Origin: an uncultured Lachnospiraceae bacterium
GTDB lineage: Bacteria; Bacillota; Clostridia; Lachnospirales; Lachnospiraceae
Assembly: GCA_905235435.1 (NCBI GenBank)
Contig: CAJOLD010000018.1
Coordinates: 1 to 46,732, forward strand
DNA: 46,732 nt
Reading direction: 5' to 3'
Shown: positions 41,331 through 46,732 of the stretch, piece by piece
Layout of the letters: every line of letters begins with the position of its first letter
Numbering within the stretch: position 1 is the stretch's first letter
Notes under the pieces: generated by a model
What the model saw: the letters and a program-made list of their open reading frames with translations, nothing else
Database searches by the model: none
What the model was told of the DNA's origin: nothing
Position numbers and translations under genes: made by a program

Positions 41331-41364
41331 TGGCCCTCCCGGAAGGACGGTCGTATATATAGAT
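41331..41364 (+). promoter_or_regulatory. CCTC-N12-TCGTATATA promoter motif, copy 2
   Basis: TGGCCCTC (41331-41338), 12 bases, TCGTATATA (41351-41359), then TAGAT. It lies 67 bases before the double-glycine-leader SH3 gene, within a 114-base gap after the first SH3 gene. Confidence 0.65.
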
Positions 41365-41431
41365 GCAGGGGTGATAAAGGAAAGCCCGCAAATAAAAAAG
41401 AAAAAATAAAAAAGAGAGAGGAGAAATTATT

Positions 41432-41734
41432 ATGTCAGATTTTGAGAAGATCGAAGGCCAGGAACTTGAGGAAGCAGCAGGCGGAGTCGGAGCAAAGGGC
41501 GTTTACAAGACCGTAGCGAACCTCCCGAGCGGATATCTTGCAGTAAGGACCGCGCCGGAAGCGAAGTATGAGAACGAGATCCAGAGCACGAAGCTGTACA
41601 ACGGTGATGTCGTACAGATCACCGGCAACTATGTACAGGGAACCACCTTCGGCGGCGGCGCAGCCACCTATGTATGGGTATTCGTTCCGAAGACCGGCGT
41701 ATCCGGATATGTGAATGCGGCGTTCCTGAAGTAA
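41432..41734 (+). CDS. SH3-domain protein with double-glycine leader
   Basis: 100 residues. The first 18 (MSDFEKIEGQ then ELEEAAGG) fit the double-glycine leader consensus: Ile at -12, Glu at -8, Leu at -7, Ala at -4, Gly at -2 and -1. Cleavage after G18 would release an 82-residue SH3 domain nearly identical to the C-terminal domain of the upstream secreted protein. Double-glycine leaders direct export through ABC transporters with a C39 peptidase, used by class II bacteriocins and quorum peptides; no such transporter is in the window. AGGAG precedes the ATG. It could be a secreted wall-binding effector or bacteriocin-like protein. Confidence 0.83.
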   Translation: MSDFEKIEGQELEEAAGGVGAKGVYKTVANLPSGYLAVRTAPEAKYENEIQSTKLYNGDVVQITGNYVQGTTFGGGAATYVWVFVPKTGVSGYVNAAFLK

Positions 41735-41756
41735 TAAGACGGGACGTCGGCAAGCG

Positions 41757-41785
41757 GCAGGCCTCTGAAAAGGGGCCTGCTTTTT
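41757..41785 (+). terminator. Terminator after the leader-SH3 gene
   Basis: Stem GCAGGCC / GGCCTGC with a 10-base loop and TTTTT. Confidence 0.85.
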
Positions 41786-41792
41786 CGTGTCC

Positions 41793-41821
41793 TTGACAAG
41801 CGGACTGCCTGCGGTTACTAT
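41793..41821 (+). promoter_or_regulatory. Promoter of the TetR gene
   Basis: TTGACA (41793-41798), 17 bases, TACTAT (41816-41821). Confidence 0.68.
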
Positions 41822-41872
41822 CGAAGAAAAACCGCTGACTGACCGGAAATGCTCCGGGAAAGGAGTCCGTCC

Positions 41873-42457
41873 ATGCCCAGGAAAAATGACAGGAATACCC
41901 GCGGGCGCATTATCGCCGCCGCCTGGAAGCTTTTTTACCAGAACGGCTACGACGCGACCACGGTCGAGGATATCGTTTTTGAATCGCAGACCTCCCGCGG
42001 CTCGTTCTACCACTATTTCCAGGGGAAGGATGCGCTGGTGGGGACGCTCGCCTATCTGTTTGATGACAAGTACGAGCAGCTCGCGAAGGAGATCTCGCCG
42101 GACGCGTCCGCCATCGACACTCTGATCTGGCTCAACCACGAGCTCTTCGTCATGATCGAGGACAGTGTCTCCATGGAGCTGCTGACGCGCCTGCTGGCCA
42201 CCCAGCTGACCGCGCAGGGCGAAAAGCATCTGCTGGACGGAGGGCGGTTCTACTTTAGGCTGCTGCGCAGGATCGTCAGGGAAGGGCAGAAAAACGGCCA
42301 GCTGCGGACGGACCTGACCGAGAGCGAGATCGTGCGCTCCTACGCGCTCTGGGAGAGGGCGCTGATGTACGACTGGTGCCTGAGCGGGGGAGATTATTCC
42401 CTGGTCGCGTGGACCGACAAGATGACGCCGACCTACATGAAAAGCTTTGCACCGTAA
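41873..42457 (+). CDS. TetR-family transcriptional regulator
   Basis: 194 residues. The N-terminal helix-turn-helix is clear (TRGRIIAAAWKLFYQNGYDATTVEDIV, then SRGSFYHYFQGKDALVGTL). The C-terminal ligand domain is not assignable to a subfamily. ATG 41873 follows GGAAAGGAG. It is a single gene between terminators, ahead of putP, which it might regulate, though no palindromic site upstream of putP stands out. Confidence 0.9.
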   Translation: MPRKNDRNTRGRIIAAAWKLFYQNGYDATTVEDIVFESQTSRGSFYHYFQGKDALVGTLAYLFDDKYEQLAKEISPDASAIDTLIWLNHELFVMIEDSVSMELLTRLLATQLTAQGEKHLLDGGRFYFRLLRRIVREGQKNGQLRTDLTESEIVRSYALWERALMYDWCLSGGDYSLVAWTDKMTPTYMKSFAP

Positions 42458-42507
42458 AAAATCCAATCTCCATTCATTCACCGTTCTTGTATATAGGATA
42501 TGCTAAA

Positions 42508-42549
42508 AACCGCTGTTTTCCAGGCTTTGGAAACAGCGGTTCTTTGATT
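42508..42549 (+). terminator. Terminator after the TetR gene
   Basis: Stem AACCGCTGTTT / AAACAGCGGTT extended by a TCC/GGA inner part, then CTTTGATTT. Confidence 0.78.
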
Positions 42550-42600
42550 TGACGAATTCCATTCTGTACACCGTTCTGTATTTCGTTCTTGTAACAGATG

Positions 42601-42609
42601 TGGTATAAT
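42601..42609 (+). promoter_or_regulatory. Extended -10 promoter of putP
   Basis: TGGTATAAT: a perfect TATAAT (42604-42609) with the TGn extension. No good -35 box at 17 bases (TTTCGT). Upstream, the element CCGTTCT followed by TGTA recurs at 42480 and 42571, which may be an activator site. Confidence 0.6.
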
Positions 42610-42650
42610 CATGCAGTTTTAAGATCAACACAAGAAAGGAACGAAACACT

Positions 42651-44189
42651 ATGTCCACAGCACAAGTCATCATCATCGTAACGATCCTGCTCTATCTGGC
42701 GTCCATGCTGATCATCGGTGCGGTCTTCAGTAAAAGGAGCAACAACTCCTCGGAGGATTTCTATATCGGCGGCAGGGGACTGGGTCCCATCGTCACCGCC
42801 ATGAGCGCTGAAGCGTCCGACATGAGCAGCTACCTGCTTATGGGACTTCCCGGCCTGGCCTATCTTGCCGGTCTGGCAGAGGTCACCTGGACCGCTGTCG
42901 GTCTCGCCATCGGCACCTATCTGAACTGGCTGATCGTAGCGAAACGGCTCCGCCGCTATTCGGCGCAGCTGGACGCCTACACGGTCCCGGATTTCTTCTC
43001 CCGCAGATACAATGACAAGAAGCATCTCCTCTCTCTGGTGGCTGCCCTTGTCATCATTATCTTCTTCATCCCGTATACCGCTTCCGGCTTTAAGGCTGTC
43101 GGAACCCTGTTCAACAGCCTCTTCGGAGTGGAATACCACATGGCCATGGTCTTCGGCGCGGTCATCATCATCACTTATACCGTGCTCGGCGGCTTCCTGG
43201 CCGTCTCCACAACGGACCTTGTACAGAGTATCTTTATGACGATCGCGCTGATCGTTGTTGTATTCTTCGGCCTTTCCCAGGCGGGCGGCGCCGGCACTGT
43301 CATGGAAAATGCCGCAAAGCTTCCCGGTTACCTGAATGTCACACAGGGATATGATGCTGCCTCGGGGACAGCCGGAAGCTTCGGTTTCCTCAGCATCGTT
43401 TCCACGATGGCATGGGGCCTCGGATATTTCGGCATGCCGCACATTCTGCTCCGCTTCATGGCTATCCGCAATGAGAAAGAGCTGAAGACTTCCCGCCGTA
43501 TCGCCTCTGTCTGGGTCGTCATCTCCATGGCGATCGCGATCTTCATCGGTGTCATCGGCCTGAGCGTTTCCATTGCCGGCAAGATCCCGACGCTGTCCAC
43601 CAGTTCCGATTCCGAGACGATCATTATCAAGCTCGCGGATCTGATGAGCCAGCACGGCTTCCTGTTTGCTGTGATCGCCGGCATCATCCTCGCCGGTATC
43701 CTTGCCGCGACAATGTCGACCGCGGACTCCCAGCTGCTCGCTGCTTCCTCCAGCGTCTCCCAGGACCTGATGCAGAGCTTCTTCGGCATCAAGCTTTCTG
43801 AGACCGGGACCATGGTCGCCGCCAGAAGCACCGTCGTCGGTATCGCGCTTGTCGCTCTTTATCTCGCCTGGAACCCGAACAGCTCCGTCTTCCGCGTCGT
43901 TGCTTTCGCGTGGGCCGGTTTCGGCGCTGCCTTCGGTCCCACCATGCTGCTGGCTCTGTTCGACCGCCGCTCTACGATGCAGGGCGCGTTCGCGGGCATG
44001 GTCTGCGGCGGCGCAATGATCTTCATCTGGAAGTATCTCCTTGCGCCTCTTGGCGGAATCTTCAGCATCTATGAGCTCCTTCCGGCCTTCCTGGTCGCGC
44101 TGGTCGCGAACCTGGTCGTCAGCCGTCTTTCTCCGAAGCCGGACGAAGAGGTGCTGAATGCATACGATAAGGCCGTACAGAAAAACTAA
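42651..44189 (+). CDS. putP: Sodium/proline symporter
   Basis: 512 residues, SSS family with about 13 helices. The N-terminal FYIGGRGLGPIVTAMSAEASDMSSYLLMGLPG holds the Na+ and proline binding region typical of PutP. Further conserved parts are LGYFGMPHILLRFMAI and AGIILAGILAATMSTADSQLLAASS, the latter carrying the Ser/Thr Na+ ligands. It imports proline with sodium, for use as nutrient or osmolyte. AAAGGAACG precedes the ATG. It is a single gene ending at a strong terminator. Confidence 0.94.
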   Translation: MSTAQVIIIVTILLYLASMLIIGAVFSKRSNNSSEDFYIGGRGLGPIVTAMSAEASDMSSYLLMGLPGLAYLAGLAEVTWTAVGLAIGTYLNWLIVAKRLRRYSAQLDAYTVPDFFSRRYNDKKHLLSLVAALVIIIFFIPYTASGFKAVGTLFNSLFGVEYHMAMVFGAVIIITYTVLGGFLAVSTTDLVQSIFMTIALIVVVFFGLSQAGGAGTVMENAAKLPGYLNVTQGYDAASGTAGSFGFLSIVSTMAWGLGYFGMPHILLRFMAIRNEKELKTSRRIASVWVVISMAIAIFIGVIGLSVSIAGKIPTLSTSSDSETIIIKLADLMSQHGFLFAVIAGIILAGILAATMSTADSQLLAASSSVSQDLMQSFFGIKLSETGTMVAARSTVVGIALVALYLAWNPNSSVFRVVAFAWAGFGAAFGPTMLLALFDRRSTMQGAFAGMVCGGAMIFIWKYLLAPLGGIFSIYELLPAFLVALVANLVVSRLSPKPDEEVLNAYDKAVQKN

Positions 44190-44204
44190 AAGACAAAGAG
44201 AGAG

Positions 44205-44236
44205 CCGCTGCGCCATAGGGCGCGGCGGTTTTTTTT
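44205..44236 (+). terminator. Terminator of putP
   Basis: Stem CCGCTGCGCC / GGCGCGGCGG (one mismatch) with loop ATAG, then eight T. Confidence 0.9.
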
Positions 44237-44246
44237 GAATCCAAAA

Positions 44247-44260
44247 AGAACACTTGTTCG
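44247..44260. promoter_or_regulatory. LexA box 1 (SOS operator)
   Basis: AGAACACTTGTTCG, matching the Gram-positive LexA site CGAAC-N4-GTTCG at all but the first base. It contains the -35 hexamer of the polymerase promoter. Confidence 0.88.
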
Positions 44261-44282
44261 AGAGGCGAAAGCGTGCTATACT
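44254..44282 (+). promoter_or_regulatory. SOS promoter of the Y-family polymerase operon
   Basis: TTGTTC (44254-44259), 17 bases, TATACT (44277-44282). One LexA box covers the -35 box and the other the transcription start, so LexA would shut it off fully. Confidence 0.82.
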
Positions 44283-44287
44283 GAAAT

Positions 44288-44301
44288 CGAACAGATGTTC
44301 T
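44288..44301. promoter_or_regulatory. LexA box 2 (SOS operator)
   Basis: CGAACAGATGTTCT, a match at all but the last base of CGAAC-N4-GTTCG. It lies about 40 bases centre to centre from box 1. Confidence 0.9.
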
Positions 44302-44334
44302 TTTGCCGGCATCCGGCCGGAGGAGGTGACCAGT

Positions 44335-45756
44335 ATGTCCCAGCCTTGTGCGCTGTCTTCAGCTGCCTGGGCGCACGATGCCAGGCATCGGATCTATATC
44401 TGCATCGACCTGAAATCCTATTACGCGTCCGTCGAGTGCGCGCTGCGCGGCCTCGACCCGCTGACCACCAATCTCGTGGTCGCCGATGAGGCGCACTCGG
44501 ATCAGACGATCTGTCTCGCCGTCTCACCTTCGCTCAAGGCCCTCGGCGTGCCCTCCCGACCCAGGCTCTTCCAGGCGAAGCAGGCGGTCGCGCAGGCGGA
44601 GCGGAAGCTGGGCAGAAAGATCGACTATATCATCGCGAAGCCGCACATGGAGACCTACATCCGGTATTCCGCCTCCATCTACAGCATCTACCTCAAATAT
44701 ATCGCCCCGGAGGATATCCACGTCTATTCCATCGACGAGGTCTTTATGGACATCACCGACTACATCGACCTCTACGGGATGACGCCGCACGACCTGGCCA
44801 TGACGATCATCCGGGATGTGCTGCGCTGCACGGGGATCACCGCCACCGTGGGGATCGGGACCAATATGTATCTGGCAAAGATCGCCATGGACATCGTGGC
44901 GAAAAAAATGAAGCCGGATCCGGACGGCGTGCGCGTCGCGGAGCTGACCGAAGAAAGCTACTGCGATATCCTCTGGAGCCATCAGCCGCTCACGGACTTC
45001 TGGCAGATCGGGCCGGGGACCTTCCGCCGTCTCTGCCGGTACGGGATGTACACCATGGGGGACATCGCCGTTATGTCCCAGAAGAACGAGGACCTTTTCT
45101 ACGATCTGTTCGGGGTCGACGCGGAGCTGCTGATCGATCACGCCTGGGGGATCGAGCCCTGCACGATGCCGATGATCAAGGCCTTTAAGCCGGTCAGGCG
45201 CAGCGTCTGCTGCGGCCAGGTGCTGCCGAAACCCTACCCGTATCACAAGGCAAGGCTCGTGGTCAAGGAGATGCTGGACGAGCTGGCGGCGGACCTCACC
45301 GCGGAAAAACTCGTCACCGGCAGCATCACCATACACATCAGCTACGATCCCTCCAACTGCACGGATCCCTGTTTCCGGGGAGAGTTCGGCTATGATTACC
45401 TGGGAAGAAAAAAGCCTCTGTCGACCCACGGGACGGTCCGCCTCGGGACCGACACGAACTGCGCCTCCCGGATCATCCGCGCGGTGACGGCCTTCTGGGA
45501 TGCGCATGCAAACAGGAGCTTTACGGTCCGGCGGATCTTTCTTACCGCCAACAATGTGGTCAGGGAAACGGAAGGCTATTACCAGCTTGACCTGTTCACG
45601 GACTACCGCAGGGAGGAAAAGGAGAGAAGTCTTCAGAGCGCGCTGCTGCAGATCCGCGGCAGATATGGTTCGTGCGCTGTTTTCAGGGGGATCGACCTGC
45701 TGGATGACGCGAGGACGCTGGAGAGGAACGGACAGATCGGAGGGCACGCGATGTAG
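44335..45756 (+). CDS. Y-family (UmuC/DinB-type) translesion DNA polymerase
   Basis: 473 residues. Catalytic acids are D25 in CIDLKSYYASVE and D134-E135 in YSIDEVFMD; Tyr29/30 provides the steric gate. Palm, fingers and thumb parts (TATVGIGTNMYLAKIAMD, DFWQIGPGTFRRL) and the little-finger domain (VVKEMLDELAADL to the C-terminus) are complete. The form is that of the UvrX/UmuC group of Firmicutes. It bypasses damaged bases at the cost of mutations. A near-perfect ribosome site (AGGAGGTGA) precedes ATG 44335. It is controlled by two LexA boxes and followed by two small partner genes. Confidence 0.95.
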   Translation: MSQPCALSSAAWAHDARHRIYICIDLKSYYASVECALRGLDPLTTNLVVADEAHSDQTICLAVSPSLKALGVPSRPRLFQAKQAVAQAERKLGRKIDYIIAKPHMETYIRYSASIYSIYLKYIAPEDIHVYSIDEVFMDITDYIDLYGMTPHDLAMTIIRDVLRCTGITATVGIGTNMYLAKIAMDIVAKKMKPDPDGVRVAELTEESYCDILWSHQPLTDFWQIGPGTFRRLCRYGMYTMGDIAVMSQKNEDLFYDLFGVDAELLIDHAWGIEPCTMPMIKAFKPVRRSVCCGQVLPKPYPYHKARLVVKEMLDELAADLTAEKLVTGSITIHISYDPSNCTDPCFRGEFGYDYLGRKKPLSTHGTVRLGTDTNCASRIIRAVTAFWDAHANRSFTVRRIFLTANNVVRETEGYYQLDLFTDYRREEKERSLQSALLQIRGRYGSCAVFRGIDLLDDARTLERNGQIGGHAM

Positions 45757-45784
45757 GGCCGCGGCGCGCCGGAAAGGAGACGGA

Positions 45785-46006
45785 ATGGACGAAAAATACC
45801 GGGCCTGCTTTGCCAGGGGAAGGCCGGTCCATGCGGGAGACCGCTTCGCGAAGGAGCACCCGCCCATGGAGACCGGGCAGAGAGCGAAGCTTTTTATGCC
45901 CTTTGACGCGCTGAGCGGATTTAGCGAAGCGATCGCCGAGAGGCAGAAAATGACAGAACATTCCGTTTCCGCCGGGGAAAGGGAGAGGGGGGACGCGGAT
46001 GTATAA
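45785..46006 (+). CDS. YolD-like small protein of the SOS cassette
   Basis: 73 residues: a basic N-terminus (YRACFARGRPVHAGDRFAK), then GQRAKLFMPFDALSGFSEAI and a charged tail. The central MPFDALSGF segment resembles YolD-type proteins, which accompany UvrX-like polymerases in Bacillus; similarity is weak, so I call it YolD-like only. GGAAAGGAG precedes the ATG, 28 bases after the polymerase stop. It overlaps the next gene by 8 bases. It probably modulates the polymerase, possibly as a clamp or RecA-linked cofactor. Confidence 0.7.
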   Translation: MDEKYRACFARGRPVHAGDRFAKEHPPMETGQRAKLFMPFDALSGFSEAIAERQKMTEHSVSAGERERGDADV

Positions 46007-46274
46007 CGGGATGGATCCGGCGGGATATGACCCCAGGCTCAAAAGGGTGCCCGTGATCGTATCCGTCAGCGATGACGGCCGCATGCAGCCCCTCTACTTC
46101 AAATATCTCGGGACGACCTATCACATCGACCGGCTGGCGTCCTCATTTCCCGAGTGCCCGCCGTATCTGCACTACTCCTGTGAGATGACGCAGGGAAACG
46201 AGCTGCACAGGGTGGAGCTCATATACAATACGAACGACCACACCTGGCTGCTGGATCTGGGAAAATGCAGCTGA
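45999..46274 (+). CDS. DUF6504-like protein of the SOS cassette
   Basis: 91 residues: VPVIVSVSDDGRMQPLYFKY, then LGTTYHIDRLASSF, YLHYSCEMTQGNELHRVELI and NTNDHTWLLDL. The pattern of a beta-rich domain with DGR-x-x-P and a Trp-Leu end recalls DUF6504 proteins linked to ImuB polymerases in Actinobacteria. The match is by pattern, not by alignment. It overlaps the YolD-like gene by 8 bases and closes the SOS operon. Confidence 0.65.
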   Translation: MYNGMDPAGYDPRLKRVPVIVSVSDDGRMQPLYFKYLGTTYHIDRLASSFPECPPYLHYSCEMTQGNELHRVELIYNTNDHTWLLDLGKCS

Positions 46275-46297
46275 AGGGAAGAAGATGGGAAGCACCG

Positions 46298-46488
46298 AAA
46301 ACAGGAAGCGCCGGGTCCCTGCGGGATCCCGGCGCTTCCTGCCTGTTGTATTTGTTTGTGCAACATGAGGGTTTTATAAATGGAGGGTTATATGTAAAAG
46401 GGATGCCGCCCCTTTCGGGGCGGACCTGAGAGAGAATGGCTGCCTGCAGCAGCCCTGTCCCTGAAAATGGCTCTCAGTCATTGCCCTG
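46298..46488 (-). ncRNA. Putative small structured RNA
   Basis: Predicted minus-strand transcript from the copy 3 motif promoter to the hairpin at 46341-46303, or a shorter form of about 100 bases ending after the CCGCCCC-GAAA-GGGGCGG hairpin (46423-46406). The first 80 bases fold into a long arm: TGAGAG with CTCTCA outside, GGCTGC with GCAGCC inside. A 35-codon frame starts 10 bases in (MTESHFQGQG...) with only a weak AGGG site, so a short peptide is possible. I recognise no RNA family. Confidence 0.4.
46303..46341. terminator. Long perfect hairpin, probable bidirectional terminator
   Basis: AGGAAGCGCCGGG (46303-46315) pairs with CCCGGCGCTTCCT (46328-46340), with an inner TCCC/GGGA. The plus side is followed by CCTGTTGTATTTGTTT, the minus side by TGTTTTCGG; both T-tracts are broken. 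It ends the SOS operon and may end the minus-strand RNA. Confidence 0.7.
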
Positions 46489-46490
46489 AC

Positions 46491-46524
46491 ATCTATATAT
46501 ACGAAGGCCCGGCGGCGAGGGACA
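46491..46524 (-). promoter_or_regulatory. CCTC-N12-TCGTATATA promoter motif, copy 3
   Basis: On the minus strand: TGTCCCTC (46524-46517), 12 bases, TCGTATATA (46504-46496), then TAGAT (46495-46491). It points left, away from the tRNA gene, toward the putative small RNA. In the 333-base gap 46275-46607 I see this element, the RNA and two terminators, and no convincing protein gene. Confidence 0.6.
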
Positions 46525-46551
46525 GTCATTTTCGAAAAAAATTTTTTTGGG

Positions 46552-46601
46552 CAAAAAAAGAAATCACCGCCCCCGCAGTTCATGCCTGCGAAAACAGTGA
46601 T
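46552..46601 (-). terminator. Terminator after tRNA-Lys
   Basis: On the minus strand ATCAC (46601-46597) and GTGAT (46567-46563) plus CGCAG/CTGCG form an interrupted stem, followed by TTCTTTTTTT. Confidence 0.65.
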
Positions 46602-46607
46602 CTCGAG

Positions 46608-46680
46608 TGCACCTTCAGGGGCTCGAACCCTGGACACCCTGATTAAGAGTCAGGTGCTCTTCCAACTGAGCTAAAGGTGC
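46608..46680 (-). tRNA. tRNA-Lys (anticodon CTT)
   Basis: 73 bases on the minus strand. The acceptor stem GCACCTT/AAGGTGC, D-arm AGCTCAGTTGGAAGAGC, anticodon arm CCTGA-CTCTTAA-TCAGG and T-arm CAGGGTTCGAGCCCCTG are all intact. The anticodon CTT reads AAG codons. The discriminator base is A and the CCA end is not encoded (CTC follows), so it must be added enzymatically. Its 5' leader has the hairpin ATTTGTT/AACAAAT. Confidence 0.97.
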
Positions 46681-46702
46681 GTATTTGTTGCGAACAAATG
46701 GA

Positions 46703-46731
46703 ATTATAGTATATAGAAGAGCGAATTGCAA
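46703..46731 (-). promoter_or_regulatory. Promoter of tRNA-Lys
   Basis: On the minus strand: TTGCAA (46731-46726), 17 bases, TATAAT (46708-46703), 22 bases ahead of the tRNA. Confidence 0.78.
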
Positions 46732-46732
46732 G

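Noticed and set aside
42479..42505. TTGTATATAGGAT element resembling the TCGTATATA promoter blocks
   Set aside because: No CCTC block at the 12-base spacing, and it lies in the 3' region of the TetR gene just before its terminator.
42609..44312. 567-codon open frame opposite putP
   Set aside because: Charged, repetitive antisense translation of a membrane protein gene; no domain and no start signal.
46374..46637. 87-codon open frame on the minus strand before the tRNA
   Set aside because: It starts within the tRNA trailer and terminator and runs through poly-T and promoter elements; not credible as a protein, although an internal 35-codon frame is noted with the small RNA.
1..46732. CRISPR arrays, insertion sequences, prophage or integrative elements
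   Set aside because: No regularly spaced repeats, transposase, integrase, phage genes or att-like direct repeats flanking a tRNA were seen; the only tandem repeat is the coding one at 27085-27267.

Overview
The window looks like a chromosomal segment from a GC-rich Firmicute, most likely a Clostridia / Lachnospiraceae-type bacterium. This is an inference from strong AGGAGG-type ribosome binding sites, Bacillus-type LexA boxes, a BirA operator of Gram-positive type, a GHKL/LytTR two-component pair, a FeoB-associated Cys-rich protein, and a tRNA gene without encoded CCA. I see no insertion sequence, prophage, CRISPR array or replication origin.

Layout. (1) 1-13195 is a divergent carbohydrate / sugar-acid locus. 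The minus arm carries a zinc dehydrogenase, a cupin phosphoglucose isomerase, a phosphotriesterase-family lactonase, a KDPG-type aldolase and a truncated 2-hydroxyacid dehydrogenase. The plus arm carries an SMP-30 lactonase, an FGGY kinase, a four-gene sugar ABC transporter, a glycerol-dehydrogenase-like enzyme and a half-size EamA transporter. Three promoters share the palindrome AATGT-N4-ACATT just downstream of the -10 box, so one unseen regulator probably controls the whole locus. (2) 13208-15950 is a TrpXYZ-type ABC transporter. (3) 16049-18285 holds an HD-domain protein, a BirA-regulated BioY biotin transporter and a DUF1284-GNAT fusion. (4) 18308-21562 is a four-gene cyclic-nucleotide cassette: two stand-alone cNMP-binding proteins, a TIM-barrel isomerase-like protein and a PAS-class III nucleotide cyclase. 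A perfect 17-bp hairpin lies inside the third gene. (5) 21589-32760 encodes three GH3 glycosidases (one frameshifted), a GtrA protein and a two-component system.

(6) 32930-38056 holds two small unknown proteins, a histidine phosphatase, a DUF6472-like protein, a FeoA-FeoB ferrous iron transporter with its Cys-rich partner, and glycerate kinase. (7) 38104-38630 is a yybP-ykoY (Mn2+) riboswitch whose P1 strand also builds an intrinsic terminator, in front of a 77-residue membrane protein of unknown function. (8) 38652-42457 holds a nitroreductase, an SseB/S66 peptidase pair, two paralogous SH3 proteins (one with a Sec signal, one with a double-glycine leader) and a TetR regulator. (9) 42601-46732 holds PutP, an SOS cassette (Y-family polymerase with two LexA boxes, a YolD-like and a DUF6504-like protein), a putative small RNA and tRNA-Lys.

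The strongest candidates for undescribed biology are the cyclic-nucleotide cassette, the Mn-riboswitch-controlled small membrane protein, and the double-glycine-leader SH3 protein. The SH3 protein shares an unusual promoter motif (CCTC-N12-TCGTATATA) with its Sec-exported paralogue and with the putative small RNA.
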